Shown here: positions 11,477-23,167 of the stretch, piece by piece | How the letters are laid out: each line of letters opens with the position of its first letter | Numbering within the stretch: the first letter of the stretch is position 1 | From: Gentiana macrophylla | Lineage: Eukaryota; Streptophyta; Magnoliopsida; Gentianales; Gentianaceae | Assembly: GCA_026214975.1 (NCBI GenBank) | Contig: JAOBSW010001170.1 | Coordinates: 34,575 to 98,574, forward strand | Reading direction: 5' to 3' | Length of the DNA stretch: 64,000 nucleotides | Notes under the pieces: generated by a model | What the model was told of the DNA's origin: nothing | Databases searched by the model: none | Seen by the model: only the letters and a program-made list of their open reading frames with translations | Translations under genes and position numbers: made by a program

Positions 11477-12141
11477 TGTAACAACGTCCATATCCCGGAT
11501 ACTGGGTCTTTATCCGAAAAAAAAACGTTCGACACGTGACATTTAGAGTAAACCCTACATCACACGTAAACCTCATGTCATATCAGAAAGCGAGGAAGAA
11601 AATAAACAAGCAAGAGACTCGAGAAACTAACACGTAGGAATTTCTATTAACAAACTCAACGGATTACAACTGTTGACAAACTAAAATCACAAAATTTCTA
11701 CTAATATTTATTACAAATCAACTTGACTAATAAGGGAACCACCGATACATAAGGGAACTCCATAGCTCCATTCCTAAGCTCATTCTCCATGATCGTCCAT
11801 CCAACTCGTCTTCAAAGTTCATATCTTCTTATTCCAAATAAAGGAGTGAGCCCGTGCACAAGCTTGGTAAGGAGAAAGAAGATCAAAAGAAAGATTCGTG
11901 TATGTTGGATGCCTGAAGACATGACATGAATTTATTTCATCCTGTTCACAAACAGCTTAAAGCTTCTATTTGAAACATTAAGAAAACTACTTTTAAAACA
12001 TAACTTGGATATTTCAAAAAAAAAAAAAAAAAAACATAACTTGGAACATAAGAATTGCCACTTAAAACCATCTTGAATCATGCATAGAAAATACTATTAC
12101 CTATTATCTACGTTCAGTTCCATCTTGCACGTACTTGTTCG

Positions 12142-12199
12142 TTTCATTAACTTACCAGATATACTCAGTCGTTTCATTAACTTACCAGATATACTCAGA
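12142..12199. repeat. 29-bp tandem duplication
   Basis: The words cgtttcattaacttaccag and atatactcag occur twice in direct succession. Confidence 0.9.
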
Positions 12200-12268
12200 A
12201 GAATATATGTTGCTCTTGGTTGTGATTTTATCATTGGCTTTAGGGGCGGCTAAATAGTAACAAATTGG

Positions 12269-13647
12269 TCACCCGCCCGCTAAAAAAAATATTACATTGA
12301 AATTTTTTTTAGGTACACATTTTATATTTGTACCGACCTCCTTATTTTTATATATTAATCCCTTTTGGCCAGTTACAAACTCTAATCCCCATCCCAATGG
12401 CCTACAAGTTACAAACTCTAATCCCCATCCCAATAGCCCACAAATAGGATCATCACACTGTCCAGGAGGAGGTTCATCTTCTTGTTGTTGGCCTATGGAG
12501 GATAATTGATCATAGGAGCCAGCTATAGGATCACAATCTTCATATTCATATACTTGGCCTGTGAATAAATCATAGCACATCAACCGGGAATCCACTGTTT
12601 GAAGGAGAAGTTTATCTTTTCTCCAAAAAGATAACGGTCTAACAAATCTTGGTAGAGAGCATATTGAATACAGCTTAGTCCAAGATTCAGTATCACCGTA
12701 TTCTTTCATCACCCATATATCGAATACATGTATGACCGCGGATGTTGCATAAGTAAAAGCTACCAAGGCAATGGTGGATTTGTCAATGGTAAGAAGACGG
12801 GTAGCTACTGTCTGATCGTCCTCGTCGTCATAACTCCAGCCACGAGGAAACAACATCTCTTGAAATGACTCAGTAGTCAAGTTGAAAGCAAGTAGTCGAT
12901 AATTAGGGTCCGACCTCATGATACAATGGATGGATCCATGAGAGAAGACAGAGTCATCAGTCATGCACAAGATAAACTCCCCATCCACGGTCATATAATT
13001 GTGGAAGACAAATTCAGACATATTGCCCAATATTCTCCAAGAATTGGTGCTTAGATGGTATACTAATCCTATTTTTTCATACCCCAAATCAACAACGCAT
13101 ACAATTGCAAACACTTTATAATCATTGGTAGCATCATCATATCCAAATCCGATATTCTTGCGTAGCATTCATAGTCTCCTCCAAGGTCGGGGACAGGGAG
13201 TTTTCTGAATTCTCTAAGAGCAGGATTCACTAAAGTTATATCAAACCAAATATTGTCTTCCCAACAATTTCCCCTATTTCCTCCATTAACACAAACTATG
13301 CCATTGAAATGATCAATAATGGTAGTCGGACCAGAGCGAGGATTACCTGATATCTCAACATCATCATTCGATGATGATGGTGCAGAAGCAGAAAGGGCAA
13401 GGGGCTCGTAATCCTCATACCAACAAGTCACAAAGCTCTTATAAATACCAAAGTCATAACGTTTCAGCTTTAAGCCGACTACTTCATCATCCATGGCCTT
13501 GGCACGTCGGAGAGCGAGATAGCTGTCCTTGAAAAGGGAACTTTCTATCAGCCCACACCAATCTTTACAAACGCATTTGAATCGGAGAAGCGATCGCACC
13601 GGCAGTTTCAATAGGATCTTAAAAATTACATCTTGGGGCAGATCCAT
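12269..13647 (-). pseudogene. F-box / F-box-associated domain gene, one frameshift
   Basis: F-box proteins are the substrate-binding subunits of SCF ubiquitin ligases. The N-terminal frame (13647 downward) starts MDLPQDVIFKILLKLPVRSL and has the F-box signature LLRFKCVCKDWCGLI followed by an F-box-associated region (DHFNGIVCVN, LVNPALREFRKLPVP). The C-terminal part is in another frame from about 13168 (NIGFGYDDATNDYKVFAIV, LVYHLSTNSWRIL), which is the direct continuation of the same domain. A single-base lesion between 13150 and 13190 separates them. The C-terminus carries a 12-residue direct duplication (PLGWGLEFVT twice) from a 36-bp DNA repeat. The gene sits inside the 11477-16224 insertion. 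Only the one lesion is seen, so it may be intact in reality if the lesion is a consensus error. Confidence 0.85.
12372..12443. repeat. 36-bp in-frame tandem duplication in the F-box gene 3' end
   Basis: gttacaaactctaatcccc starts at 12372 and again at 12408. The unit is 36 bp, so 12 residues are repeated without breaking the frame. Confidence 0.9.
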
Positions 13648-13974
13648 CTTCTCACGAAATTCAATAGGATCTTACCTCGTCAATCGCATATGCTAGGAAT
13701 AAAGAAGAAGAAGATCAGTCGGATTCTGATGGTAAATTGAGGGGACAAAGCGTTGGGTTTAGGTTTACTTATAGAAGAAAGACCAAAATGCCCTTCTAAC
13801 TAATACTTCCTCTGACCCGCAATATAGAGTTTTTGAAATTTACACACAGTTTATAAAAAATAAATAAATGATTTTTTTTTTAAATTTCAAGATAAAATAT
13901 TGTATTGGTTTTTGGATGGCTTATAATATTGCATTGTTTAATTTAAAAGTGAGAACAATACATTTAATTTATTG

Positions 13975-13980
13975 AATTTG

Positions 13981-14017
<37 letters not shown>

Positions 14018-14707
14018 TAACATCTCCTCAAACTCGTGATGGTGTAATACGAAGTATCGAGAGTTTGCCGATAAAAAATCTATGACGCTCGATAGCGTGT
14101 GACTTCGTGAATAAGTCTGTCAGCTACATAGGGGACGGAGTTAACGGCAAAGAATAAGTCTGTCATTTTCACATGATGTCGAGTAAAATGACAATCGAGA
14201 ACAATATGTTTGGTGCGCTCATAAAAGAATATATATAGTGTGCAATCTGAATAGCATTCTTGTTGTCACAATACATCGGTGTAGGAGAAGAAAATGAAAC
14301 ACCCATGTCTCCCAATAACCAAATAATCTCAGAAGTTGTAGAAGCCATATCACGATATTTTGCTTCGGTAGAAGAGCACGAATTAACATCTTGTTTATTG
14401 ATCTTCCATGAAATGATTGAATCCCCTAAAAACACACAAAAACCCGTTGTAGATTTCCGATCAATTGAGTCACCAGCTCAATCTGCATCAGAAAAAGCAT
14501 GGAGTTCCAAATGTGAAGATGATGGAAACAAAAAAACTCGGATAAAGAGTTCCTTGCATACAACGAAGAATGCGCATAACAACATCCCAATTCACAGAGG
14601 TAATGGAAGAGACAAACTAACTAACGATGTGAACAACATAGGCGCTGTCAGGGCGAGTGATCGTCATATATACAAAACCGCCAACAATAGAATTGTGCTA
14701 AAGTAGG
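13975..14707 (-). pseudogene. Ty1/copia remnant: RT tail, RNase H, PPT and start of 3' LTR
   Basis: On the minus strand, pieces of a copia polyprotein are readable in several frames: TRPDIAYVV (RT end), SWKINKQDVNSCSSTEAKYR and YCDNKNAIQIAH (RNase H), then ERTKHIVLDCHFTRHHVK. A purine tract (gagtttgaggaga) precedes TGTTAGCG at about 14024, the usual order of polypurine tract and 3' LTR. Stops and frameshifts are many. A (TA)n run fills 13985-14013. Confidence 0.75.
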
Positions 14708-14969
14708 ATCAGAGAGAGGATGGCTATCAGTTGGAGTATAACAAGCGCTCAACTCCACCGGAAGAATCAACAACATGAGTATCGTTAAGTCACGTACTAT
14801 GTTCGTATTATTGATCAAACTTACATAAGCAATCTACTAACCCATACTTGACTTGTCTACCAACCATATCATGTTCGTGTCTTGTCTGTTATGTTCATGT
14901 TACTTACGGAGCGTGTCTATATGTACTGTTTTGTTTCATGTTTCTTACTAACTGAATTGAGGGTCTGGT

Positions 14970-15125
14970 GCAACACGGGTAATATGACTAGCCATACGTC
15001 CTACGTGGGTCTGGGTCATGGTACACGTGTAATATATAGTCTTGTGAACGACATGGGTAATACGACTAGTCATACATCCGACGTAGGTATGGATCACGGT
15101 ACTCTTGTAGTATATTGCAAGAACA
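14970..15125. repeat. Imperfect tandem duplication, about 75 bp unit
   Basis: gggtaatatgactagccata / gggtaatacgactagtcata and the following tcctacgtgggt / tccgacgtaggt, catggtac / cacggtac show two diverged copies side by side. It lies in the gene-free right arm of the 11477-16224 insertion. Confidence 0.65.
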
Positions 15126-16229
15126 CTAACTATAAACACGTAGGAGCATATAGAACACATAAGTTCAGGTTAAAGTCCATAACAAACCTACAAGAACATA
15201 CCAAGGCTATAGCAACACCGAACTCCCATCCTAGCTATGCTAATCGTAACTAAAACGCGTAGAACAATCTATAGAAAAGTATCTGAAGAACATAATAAAG
15301 CTTTAACAACAGTGTTTACTATAAAGTAACTAGAATACATAATAACGTCTTGGAAACACCGTTTAGCAGATACTCGGGTGCGCATAATCATGCAGTTACA
15401 TTAAAACAATATTCAAAACACCTTAAAGTCATAATCTTTAAATTAAAAATGAAACCTTTTGATAGAAAAACTCCTTACATTAAAAACGAGCCGAACTACA
15501 AACCGAACATGAACTAACTTCTGAATCTACGAGTAATCACCGTGATTGGAAAACCCCAAACAATTAAAGATTCACCCTTTTAACGCGAAATCTAAAATTA
15601 AAACTCCTAAAAGACAATAAATATCACAACTTAAGTTTACCCGTAAATCACTCGTGAATCGGATGCTATACAAAATTGTGACTGGATCATCTTTTTTCTT
15701 TTCCTTTTTCTCTGTATTTCGCCGGCAACACTCCGTCCATTACCTAAGCTTTGCTTCCCTTCACGTATTTTTCTTTCTTATTTTTTTTTCATTTTTTGTG
15801 TTTTCTTGTTTTTGTTTACGGCCCTGGTATCTGGAACCATATAGTCCGATTAATACGGAGTTCGGTCCGGGTCGTGTCTGACTATTACCTTTTAATACGA
15901 CGACTCAGAGGAAAATTGATTTTTCATCTTTTATTAGTTTGATATAAAACATCTACACAAAACAAACTTGTTATAGTGTGTAATCATTTTTCCCTTAGGA
16001 ATCAACTAATTACTTGAATTAATCCAAGATGAATTATATCCAATCTTTTAGATAATTTACCTTAATTATTGGATCTCAATAATATCTCTCTACAATTTAT
16101 CTCGTTGAATTAAAAGAGTCATAATCACACTCAAACACACATTTATCGATGATTTACTAAATCCCTAAAATCATTTATCCACAAATAACAACAATGTCCT
16201 TTATTAAAAGTTCGGGGTTTTACGTAAAC

Positions 16230-16450
16230 AAAGATAAATACAAACATTTGATACTCGATTTGTATACACATTTACAACATATGATTGCAAACACGGTCAG
16301 TTTCATAGCCCTCGTTTAACATGTTCCATCCGATTAGAATAAATGAATCAATCGAACACTCCAATTGAGTTTGAAGATGCTCAAACCAAACTTCAGCGCT
16401 ACACTTATAACATAGCCGTCACACAAGGTGGAATGACTTAGAAAACAATG
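16230..16450. repeat. Segmental duplication, copy 1, block c
   Basis: Resumes the similarity to copy 2 (22745-23000) immediately after the 11477-16224 insertion. Shared words: gattagaataaatgaat, aatcgaacactc, aattgagtt. This confirms that the insertion split a continuous segment. Confidence 0.75.
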
Positions 16451-16606
16451 ACACTTCAATTTAAATATCACTATAAAAAAAAGTGGGATTTGTCGTAACG
16501 GACGGCAGAGAATTTACAAATCCGAGAAAGAATAAACTTAAACAATCAAATCAAACATACAAAAACCAAAGAACATAAAATTTGACGTGGTACCCGACGT
16601 TGTGTC

Positions 16607-17880
16607 TGTTGAAATAGTGTCATAAACCCAATCAGGTTGAACCGGGTCGGATCATTTCTATTATTTCTTTACGTTAATACATATATTAAATGACTATATG
16701 CTATTATATATTTGTTCGTTTAACGAACCAATTATGATATTGTATATATGATAACGTCCCTAGTGTCAAACTGTGAAAGAGAAATCATAATGGTGATTAT
16801 AGTTGATGAGATCTCGACTCACTTAAAAAGGTTTGATACTTAAATGTCTCTAGTCGTATGTACTATTGAATAGGACATTAATAGCGCGGTTAGACTAGGA
16901 CGTATTGTATATCTTCTATCTTATGAAGGTAGGGATAGATCTAGTCTATCAAAGTGTATAGACATTTGGATTGTACGTGGACGTGTATTGGAGAATGCGT
17001 ATGTTAGACCGACCCACTTACTTTATTAAGTGTCGCACTATGTGGCGGTTGTGTAATTATCCTGAGCCCGGAGTCTTCATGGCATCACTGTGTGGATTGT
17101 CATGCTTTGACACTATTGAGGTTTTCCCTAACCATGAGGCGATCATGCGGTAGTTATTAGGTGTGATATTGAAGCATGCGTAAGATTCATGTTGTTCGTC
17201 CGGAAATCGCGTATCCTATGAATATGAGTAAATATCTGAAAGAGTCTTCTTCTAACGAATGTCAATTTTAGTATTTGATATATGAACATGTGTAATTGAT
17301 ATATATTTATGATAATATAATAAAGATATAATCAATATTGCATATTGACAATATCTTGTAAACATTTAATATAAGATATTGAATATTAAATAAGATAAAT
17401 CAATCAAAGATACTTTCATTATATTATTAGGAAAATGTTTTCTTTCTCCCCACTCCAAGCATGAAGCTTCTTCCAATCAGATTGAGACTACACGGGCGCA
17501 GTCACCTTATAAATATGAGGTGGTACATCAAGTTTTTGTATCAACACAATTAGAAGAGTTTTAATTTACTAGAAAAATAGAGAGTTTCTTAGAGAGAGTT
17601 TGAGAGAAAGAAAAGGTCGGTCTAGCAGCCGAGTTTTTCAAGAAACAATCCATGACGGGATTCCGGAGGGTTGTTCGTGTGGATTAACAGTACAGGCCGA
17701 ACGCTTGGGCGGCTCTGTCCACCACTACTCCTCCGTAGACGATAAAGCTTCGATCTTTTAGATCGTCCAATGTATTTTTCTCGTTTAATACTTCTATGTT
17801 TGTTGTTTAAACGAAGTTGATCTTGGTATAATGAAATGAAATTTTAAATTCCGATGTGTTCGCGTGTAGATTTCCTAACG
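16607..17880 (+). mobile_element. LTR of a truncated retrotransposon with adjacent PBS
   Basis: Candidate LTR from TGTTGAAATAG to ATTTCCTAACG, followed by one base and the primer-binding site tggtatcaaagc (17882-17893), complementary to the 3' end of initiator tRNA-Met, the usual primer of plant copia elements. The left end was chosen on the TG start and may be off by a few bases; the last base is G where A is usual. Confidence 0.65.
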
Positions 17881-17881
17881 G

Positions 17882-18250
17882 TGGTATCAAAGCGGTCTTC
17901 GAGCTTAAGCAATAACCATTATAATTTGCGTAGTAATTTTTCTAGATGCATGATATAGATTCGAGAAACGAAAACACATAAAAGGGGGGTTCGGGGGCTT
18001 GGGGTGCTCGGCCGATCGGCGGTGGCACCCCAACCGGAATTAGCGCCGGCGGCGTCGGCTGGTGTTCTTTTGGTAGAACCCTGAAAATTTTGTTTTGTGA
18101 TTCTTTATTGTATATATAAATTTCTTTTGTATAGTTGTTGTCATGTGAATAATTAATAGTACAAATAGTTTGGATCATTGAAATGTCACATGTAATGAAA
18201 ATTACAACCACTCAATTTGTTGAGTAAAAGTGTTGGGCCTATGGTCCACT
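17882..18250 (+). mobile_element. PBS and truncated 5' leader of the same retrotransposon
   Basis: After the PBS there is about 350 bp of non-coding leader with a GC-rich part (17985-18060), then the element stops: no gag frame follows and no second LTR is seen nearby. The right end is approximate. Confidence 0.5.
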
Positions 18251-18479
18251 TTTGAAACATGAGTTTCTTTTTTTTCTAAATAAAAATAGTTGGTTTGGGT
18301 CCGTAAATTTATTTTTTTGTCAGAGAATATGTTCTATTCCCTTCTCCAAATGTAGACAATAACATAGATAATGTCTAAAAAAATTACTCTATTTTAACAC
18401 CATTATTTCACTTCTTATTTTATTTCATACTCCATTCTGGCATTTAGAAAGTAGAATATCCCTCACTATTGTTGCTCTA

Positions 18480-18687
18480 ATGCAATTGACAATGTGATTA
18501 TGTTCCCAATTTTACTGTACAATGTCCCACATTCTCAGCCATTGATAATGTCCTTTCAAGTAAACCGTAGTTGGACATTATATGTTCAGGTCTCAAGCAT
18601 ACATCAATTTGCGGATTTCGCTTTCGTAATTTTTCTCGAACAGACTGGTTGGTTATTATTTGTACATTGCTATGCATTGTAACCATA
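18480..18687. repeat. Segmental duplication, copy 2, block a
   Basis: Counterpart of 4500-4690. The similarity is broken at 18688 by a TA-flanked MITE. Confidence 0.75.
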
Positions 18688-18689
18688 TA

Positions 18690-18950
18690 CTACCTCCGGT
18701 CCAAAATATAAGTCATCCTAAAATTTTCACATTGATTAAGAAAGTAGTTAAATGTAATTAATGTATGTATAAAATGTCTAATACACCTCTTGACTAACAA
18801 TTGTGGAGTAAATAAAAGTGGTTGGATTGATATAAATTAGGGGTAATATAAGGGAAAATGTTCATAAATACTCTCTTAGTATTGTGAATGAACATATTAT
18901 GGGCAAAGTAAAAATCTTTAGGATGAAACATATTTTGAATGAGGAGGTAG
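18690..18950 (+). mobile_element. Stowaway-like MITE, 261 bp
   Basis: Terminal inverted repeats CTACCTCCGGTCC (left) and GGAGGTAG (right), flanked by TA on both sides (18688-18689, 18951-18952). This is the classical end type of Tc1/mariner-derived Stowaway MITEs. A second member lies inverted at about 19010-19267. Confidence 0.85.
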
Positions 18951-19009
18951 TACTAATTTGTTTTATATAAGTCAAAACTGTAATAGACCGAAGGTAGTAC
19001 TAATTTGTC

Positions 19010-19267
19010 TTAATTAGTTCTAAAATATAAGTTATCCTAGCTTTTTTTACTTTGATCCCATAATACAAGTTATTCACAATACCAATAGAGCATTAATGAA
19101 TATTTTTCATTATCTTACCCCTAATTTATATCAATTCAACCAATTTTATGTACTTATGATAGTCAAGGGGTGTATTAGACATTTTATCCATACATTAATT
19201 ACATTTAACTACTTTCTTAGTCAATGTGAAAATTACAGGATGAACTTATATTTTGACCCGGATGTAG
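19010..19267 (-). mobile_element. Second MITE of the same family, inverted
   Basis: Reverse complement begins CTACATCCGGGTCAAAATAT and then follows the 18690 element for about 250 bp (for example gtagttaaatgtaattaatg). The left end is diverged, so its border is approximate. Confidence 0.8.
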
Positions 19268-19335
19268 ATTTATCTTCAACTTGCATTACGCCGCACTCGC
19301 GGGCCAGTGCTGTACAAGGATTCTCCGGGTAAGAA

Positions 19336-19560
19336 TTTCTCGTACTGGACTGTCAAAGGCAAATAGAAGCCTCTACGTTTTTTAGGTTTGTTGATGGCTA
19401 TTTTTAGTTGACACCGTCTGTGTCAGTAGCTAAGAGCAAATAGAATGGAAGCCAACCGGACGCCATTGAACAAAGACAAACAGAAGACTTCTACATTTTT
19501 AAAGCAAAATAATGGTATATTTGTATGTGGCCTTTTTGTTGACACCGTCTGTGTCAATAG
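19336..19560. repeat. Dispersed repeat, copies 3 and 4
   Basis: Two partial copies of the 8346/9055 repeat in tandem, including tgttgacaccgtctgtgtca twice. Its place after block a fits the collinear order of the two segmental copies. Confidence 0.6.
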
Positions 19561-20728
19561 CTAACTGTGGAATTGACGGCTAGCTACTAGTCACGTTGCA
19601 TGTGTTTGTCAGAATTGATGCACAAAATTGAGTCAACCGTTACAGTTTCTCTAATTCTACTTGGTTAGTCAAGCATGATTCATAGATATTGAGCTTTGAA
19701 GAGCACAGGAGTCACATTTGAGTAAATAAATAAATATTTAATTAAATATAAATTGTTTCCTTTTCTACATCTCATCATTGTCAGAAAAAAATGAGACACC
19801 GAAATTTGTAAATTGGTTTTTATTATAAGTAAATTGGTTTTTCTCTCGTTATTTCTTGTAATTTTTAATATTATTAAAACATATTAAAAAACTTTCATAA
19901 AATAATTCCAAAGTATTCCTATTTTTTACTTCATATTAATCCTCCAATTCATAGTAAGATTAAAATAATTTATATGCCACTGAAATAATACTTTCTAGCT
20001 ATTTTTCCTTTTGTTTTTCCGTATGTGTGGCAATAAACTCTAAAAACCATTGTGCCATCATCCATTCAATTTGACTCAAAAACAATAGAATATTTTCAAG
20101 GATATGATATGACCCTAAGCTTAACAACAAGGTGGAAGAAACAAGAGCCAAGACAAGTGCAATTATAGACTTAAAGAATTTGACATTTATACATATTTTT
20201 TATTCTAATTTCTAAATATCTCCTCCTGAAGAACCTAGATCGTTTCTGGTTAGGTATCGCTTATTTCTATCTGGTATTTAACTCCGATACCACTTGTAAT
20301 ACTACAGTCTACAGAGAGCTTGAACGTACATATCGGTGCTATTTGAGTCTCTCGAGCTTGAGCATAGCGGCGTGAATTGAGTCATAGTGAATCCAGTAAC
20401 TATTTAGAGTTGTCGCTTTCGCTTCGTCAAAATAGTTTGCTCAAGTTAGTAACTAAATTATCATATCAGGATTTGATGAAGTGATTCGTGAGATAATCAA
20501 AACTACACGGTTTATATTCGGTGTTTATGATTACGATATATTTACTTGCAAGTTGGAACTTCTGTCCAACTCATTGACAAGAGGTTCGAATTTATTTAAA
20601 GTCCCACCTATGTTTGTCTAATCCAAAAATTGAAGAAAAGAAAAAGAAAAAGCGTAAGTAAGGGCATTTGTTTGAAAAAGACCACAAAATCACTAGTATA
20701 CCGACCAACATATAAAAGCTTATGCTCG

Positions 20729-20730
<2 letters not shown>
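19561..20730. other. Gene-free AT-rich stretch
   Basis: No gene or bordered element can be supported. A (TA)n run follows at 20729-20763. Confidence 0.45.
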
Positions 20731-20763
<33 letters not shown>

Positions 20764-20765
<2 letters not shown>

Positions 20766-21698
20766 CAGTTGCAGGAATTTCTCTATACGGGTCGAAAATT
20801 TGTCTTTCATACAATTATAATAGGTAATTTCTAAAAAAAACAAGAAGGTAATTTCACATATAAATATGTATTTTATAGCGGTGCCCACATTGAGCCGCCC
20901 GTTATCACGACTGGAAGGGCGGAGGTATGTACATTAGGGAGTTGCGTGACTCCACTGAGATCCGGAGAATTTATAATAGTACTAAAACGATAAAAAATGT
21001 CGTTTTGTTGGTAGAAATGTAGTTTTAAGCTTCGTTACCATACAGAAACAAATTTTTGGATAAAAATAAAGTTTTACGATCCGCTAATTCCCAATGAAAA
21101 AATTTGGATCCGCCTCGCATTGGATGTAAAATGCCTTTGCACACTGTTTTGAGATGATTTCATAAGCTTGTTTATAACATTTTATCGTGACATTTCGTCC
21201 CAAAGAAAGCATTTTTAATTGCTTTAAAAATAAATCAATGGGAATTTCAAAGATTCTAAAACTCTTTACTCTCCTCCCATGCACAGAAAGGTAGGTTTTG
21301 GTCAAGAAAAGTTGAATGTTGAAGCAAAGGAGAAAGGTTCCCTACAAGAAGGGAAAAGGAAAATATTGAAACTAAAACTTTTTTTTAAACTTAAATCTGT
21401 GATGTGAGTGCGTTTTTGTGTAATCGGAGGCCTTATACAAAATATTTATCTTAGCGTGGATTTAAAAATAAATATAATGTAACAAAAATCAAAGTAGGTA
21501 AGTTGTTTAGACTTTTTTGTAACTGAATATGTGAATTGATAGGGTCTTATATATATTTTTAGTTTGAATAAAATAAATTGATATGAAATACACTAACATA
21601 TAAAAACGGACCCTTAAAATATGAATTTGATGGACGTGACCTTATTGACCTGTCCCTTATGTATATATATATATATTATATGTGAAGGAATTGAGAAA
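20764..21698. other. Gene-free stretch
   Basis: Short ORFs on both strands have no recognisable content. GC rises locally at 20890-20970. Nothing else is seen. Confidence 0.4.
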
Positions 21699-22103
21699 GG
21701 GAGAGTCTTTTCACACATTGAAGTTATCCTGGCATAATTTTTAGCGTGACCAAATTGTGTCAGGATGTTGGTCTTTTCTATACTCGATGTTGGTCAGAAA
21801 GCACAATTGATATTTCCTAACCGATATTCGATCCGTAAACTAACCAACATCCTGCCAACCGAACATGAGTCAGGAAATAATTTTTTTTATCTTGGCCGAA
21901 TTTAGGTCAGGATGTTGGTTTTTTCTAGACCCAACATCGGTCAGAAATCACATTTGATACTTTCTTACTGAAATTTGGTCCGTAAATAAATCAACATCAT
22001 GTCTAAAATTGAGTCTGAATCAATCAGTGAAAAAATTAAATAATAAATCTAAAAATAAAAAATAGATGTGTCAAGATTTTTTCAGATGTGAAAAGACTTT
22101 ACC
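21699..22103. mobile_element. Mutator-like non-autonomous element, 405 bp
   Basis: Ends gggagagtcttttcacac and (reverse complement) ggtaaagtcttttcacat; perfect 9-bp target duplication ATTGAGAAA at 21690-21698 and 22104-22112. A 9-bp duplication is typical of Mutator-like elements. The interior consists of two diverged copies of a roughly 155-bp unit (gtcaggatgttggt...). A relative with the same ends lies at 25509-26142. Confidence 0.85.
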
Positions 22104-22104
22104 A

Positions 22105-22735
22105 TTGAGAAAACGTGCAGAAACGTAAAAAAACTCAAAACTGTTTTATTTTATAATGATCAAAGATTTGGGTTGAGATCACATGTCCGATTTCGGTGTC
22201 TAAATAAGGAAAACAAAAAAACAAAACCAAAAAAACAGAACACACATAAAACTACGTAGTTTTTACTTAGACATCGAAATCGGACATGTGATCTCAACCA
22301 CAAAGATTTACAATCGTTCTTTTTAGATAGGGAGAAGTGATAAATAAAAATAAACAGATTTCAAGACAAAGTATTATTTTATTCTAGGATAAATATAAAA
22401 TCAAATAGAAAGATAAATACTATCACTTAAATTGATTTATTTTAATCAATATCAATCCTATAACTTGTAGCAACTTGATATCTCTTTTACAAATATTTTT
22501 ATCATTTGATATCAGTCCAAAAATGATATGTTTACGTAAGTTTCTGTCAATCTTATGATTATTCTCCACCTCATCCCTCTACCAGATACAAGTCTAAAAA
22601 ACGAATTAGTTGAAAAGTGAAGTGAGTTTGTTTGAGCATTTGCTCGAACTCAAGCGAGCAATAGATTAACGAACGTTAGAATTTAATTTGCTTATTAAAC
22701 AAACAAACAAACAAAAAACTCGAGTTTGTTCGTAT
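22105..22735. repeat. Segmental duplication, copy 2, block b
   Basis: Counterpart of 10930-11476; includes the nested MITE at 22170-22300 that copy 1 lacks. Confidence 0.8.
22170..22300. mobile_element. Hairpin MITE, 131 bp, 9-bp target duplication
   Basis: Long near-perfect inverted ends (ggttgagatcacatgtccg) with only about 65 bp between them, flanked by CAAAGATTT at 22161-22169 and 22301-22309. The other segmental copy reads ccaaagatttacaatc with no insert (near 11025), so both the target and the insertion are confirmed within this window. 9-bp duplication points to Mutator-type transposition. Confidence 0.92.
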
Positions 22736-22744
22736 GCTAAACAC

Positions 22745-23000
22745 ACACAAATGCAAACGTTTGATGATCGATTTGACTCGGTTTGTATACGTATCTACGA
22801 CCTAAGATTGCCAAAATTGTCAAATATGACCTCATAGCACTCGTTCCACCCGATTAGAATAAATGAATGAATCGAACACTCGAATTGAGTTCGAAGATAC
22901 TCAAACCGAACTTCAATGTGCCTAGAGTGTGAACCATAACATAGCTGTCAATGAATCAATCGAACACTCGGATTGAGTTCAAAGATACTCAAAAGTCAAA
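22745..23000. repeat. Segmental duplication, copy 2, block c
   Basis: Counterpart of 16230-16450. Contains an extra short internal repeat (caatcgaacactcg / gaatcgaacactcg). Confidence 0.7.
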
Positions 23001-23167
23001 ACCAAACTGCAATGCTAAGATTGAGCTTAAATGGTCTCAATTTTACTAAATTAAATTCCATGACACAAAATATTATTCTGAAATAAAGAAAATGATAACT
23101 ATAAGTTAAGAAATTACAATTTTATTACAAAATTTGTATAATAAAAATTACTACAATATTATTACTT

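Larger units (their letters stand above)
11477..16224 (-). mobile_element. LTR-type insertion, 4.7 kb, carrying an F-box gene and a copia remnant
   Basis: On the minus strand it starts CGTAAAACCCCG (16224) and ends CGTTGTTACA (11477), close to the ends of the gypsy-like solo LTR at 5156-7392. It is flanked by TATAC (11472-11476) and TAAAC (16225-16229). The paralogous sequence near 22735 reads gctaaacac with no insertion, so it serves as an empty site. The outer parts (11477 to about 12250, about 14710 to 16224) have no genes and would be the LTR; the middle carries a nested F-box ORF and copia debris. The terminal base A of the expected ACA end has changed to G. Confidence 0.65.

Noticed and set aside
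18494..18686. Possible small gene in segmental block a
   Set aside because: The same block at 4500-4690 does not keep the frame, so it is repeat sequence.
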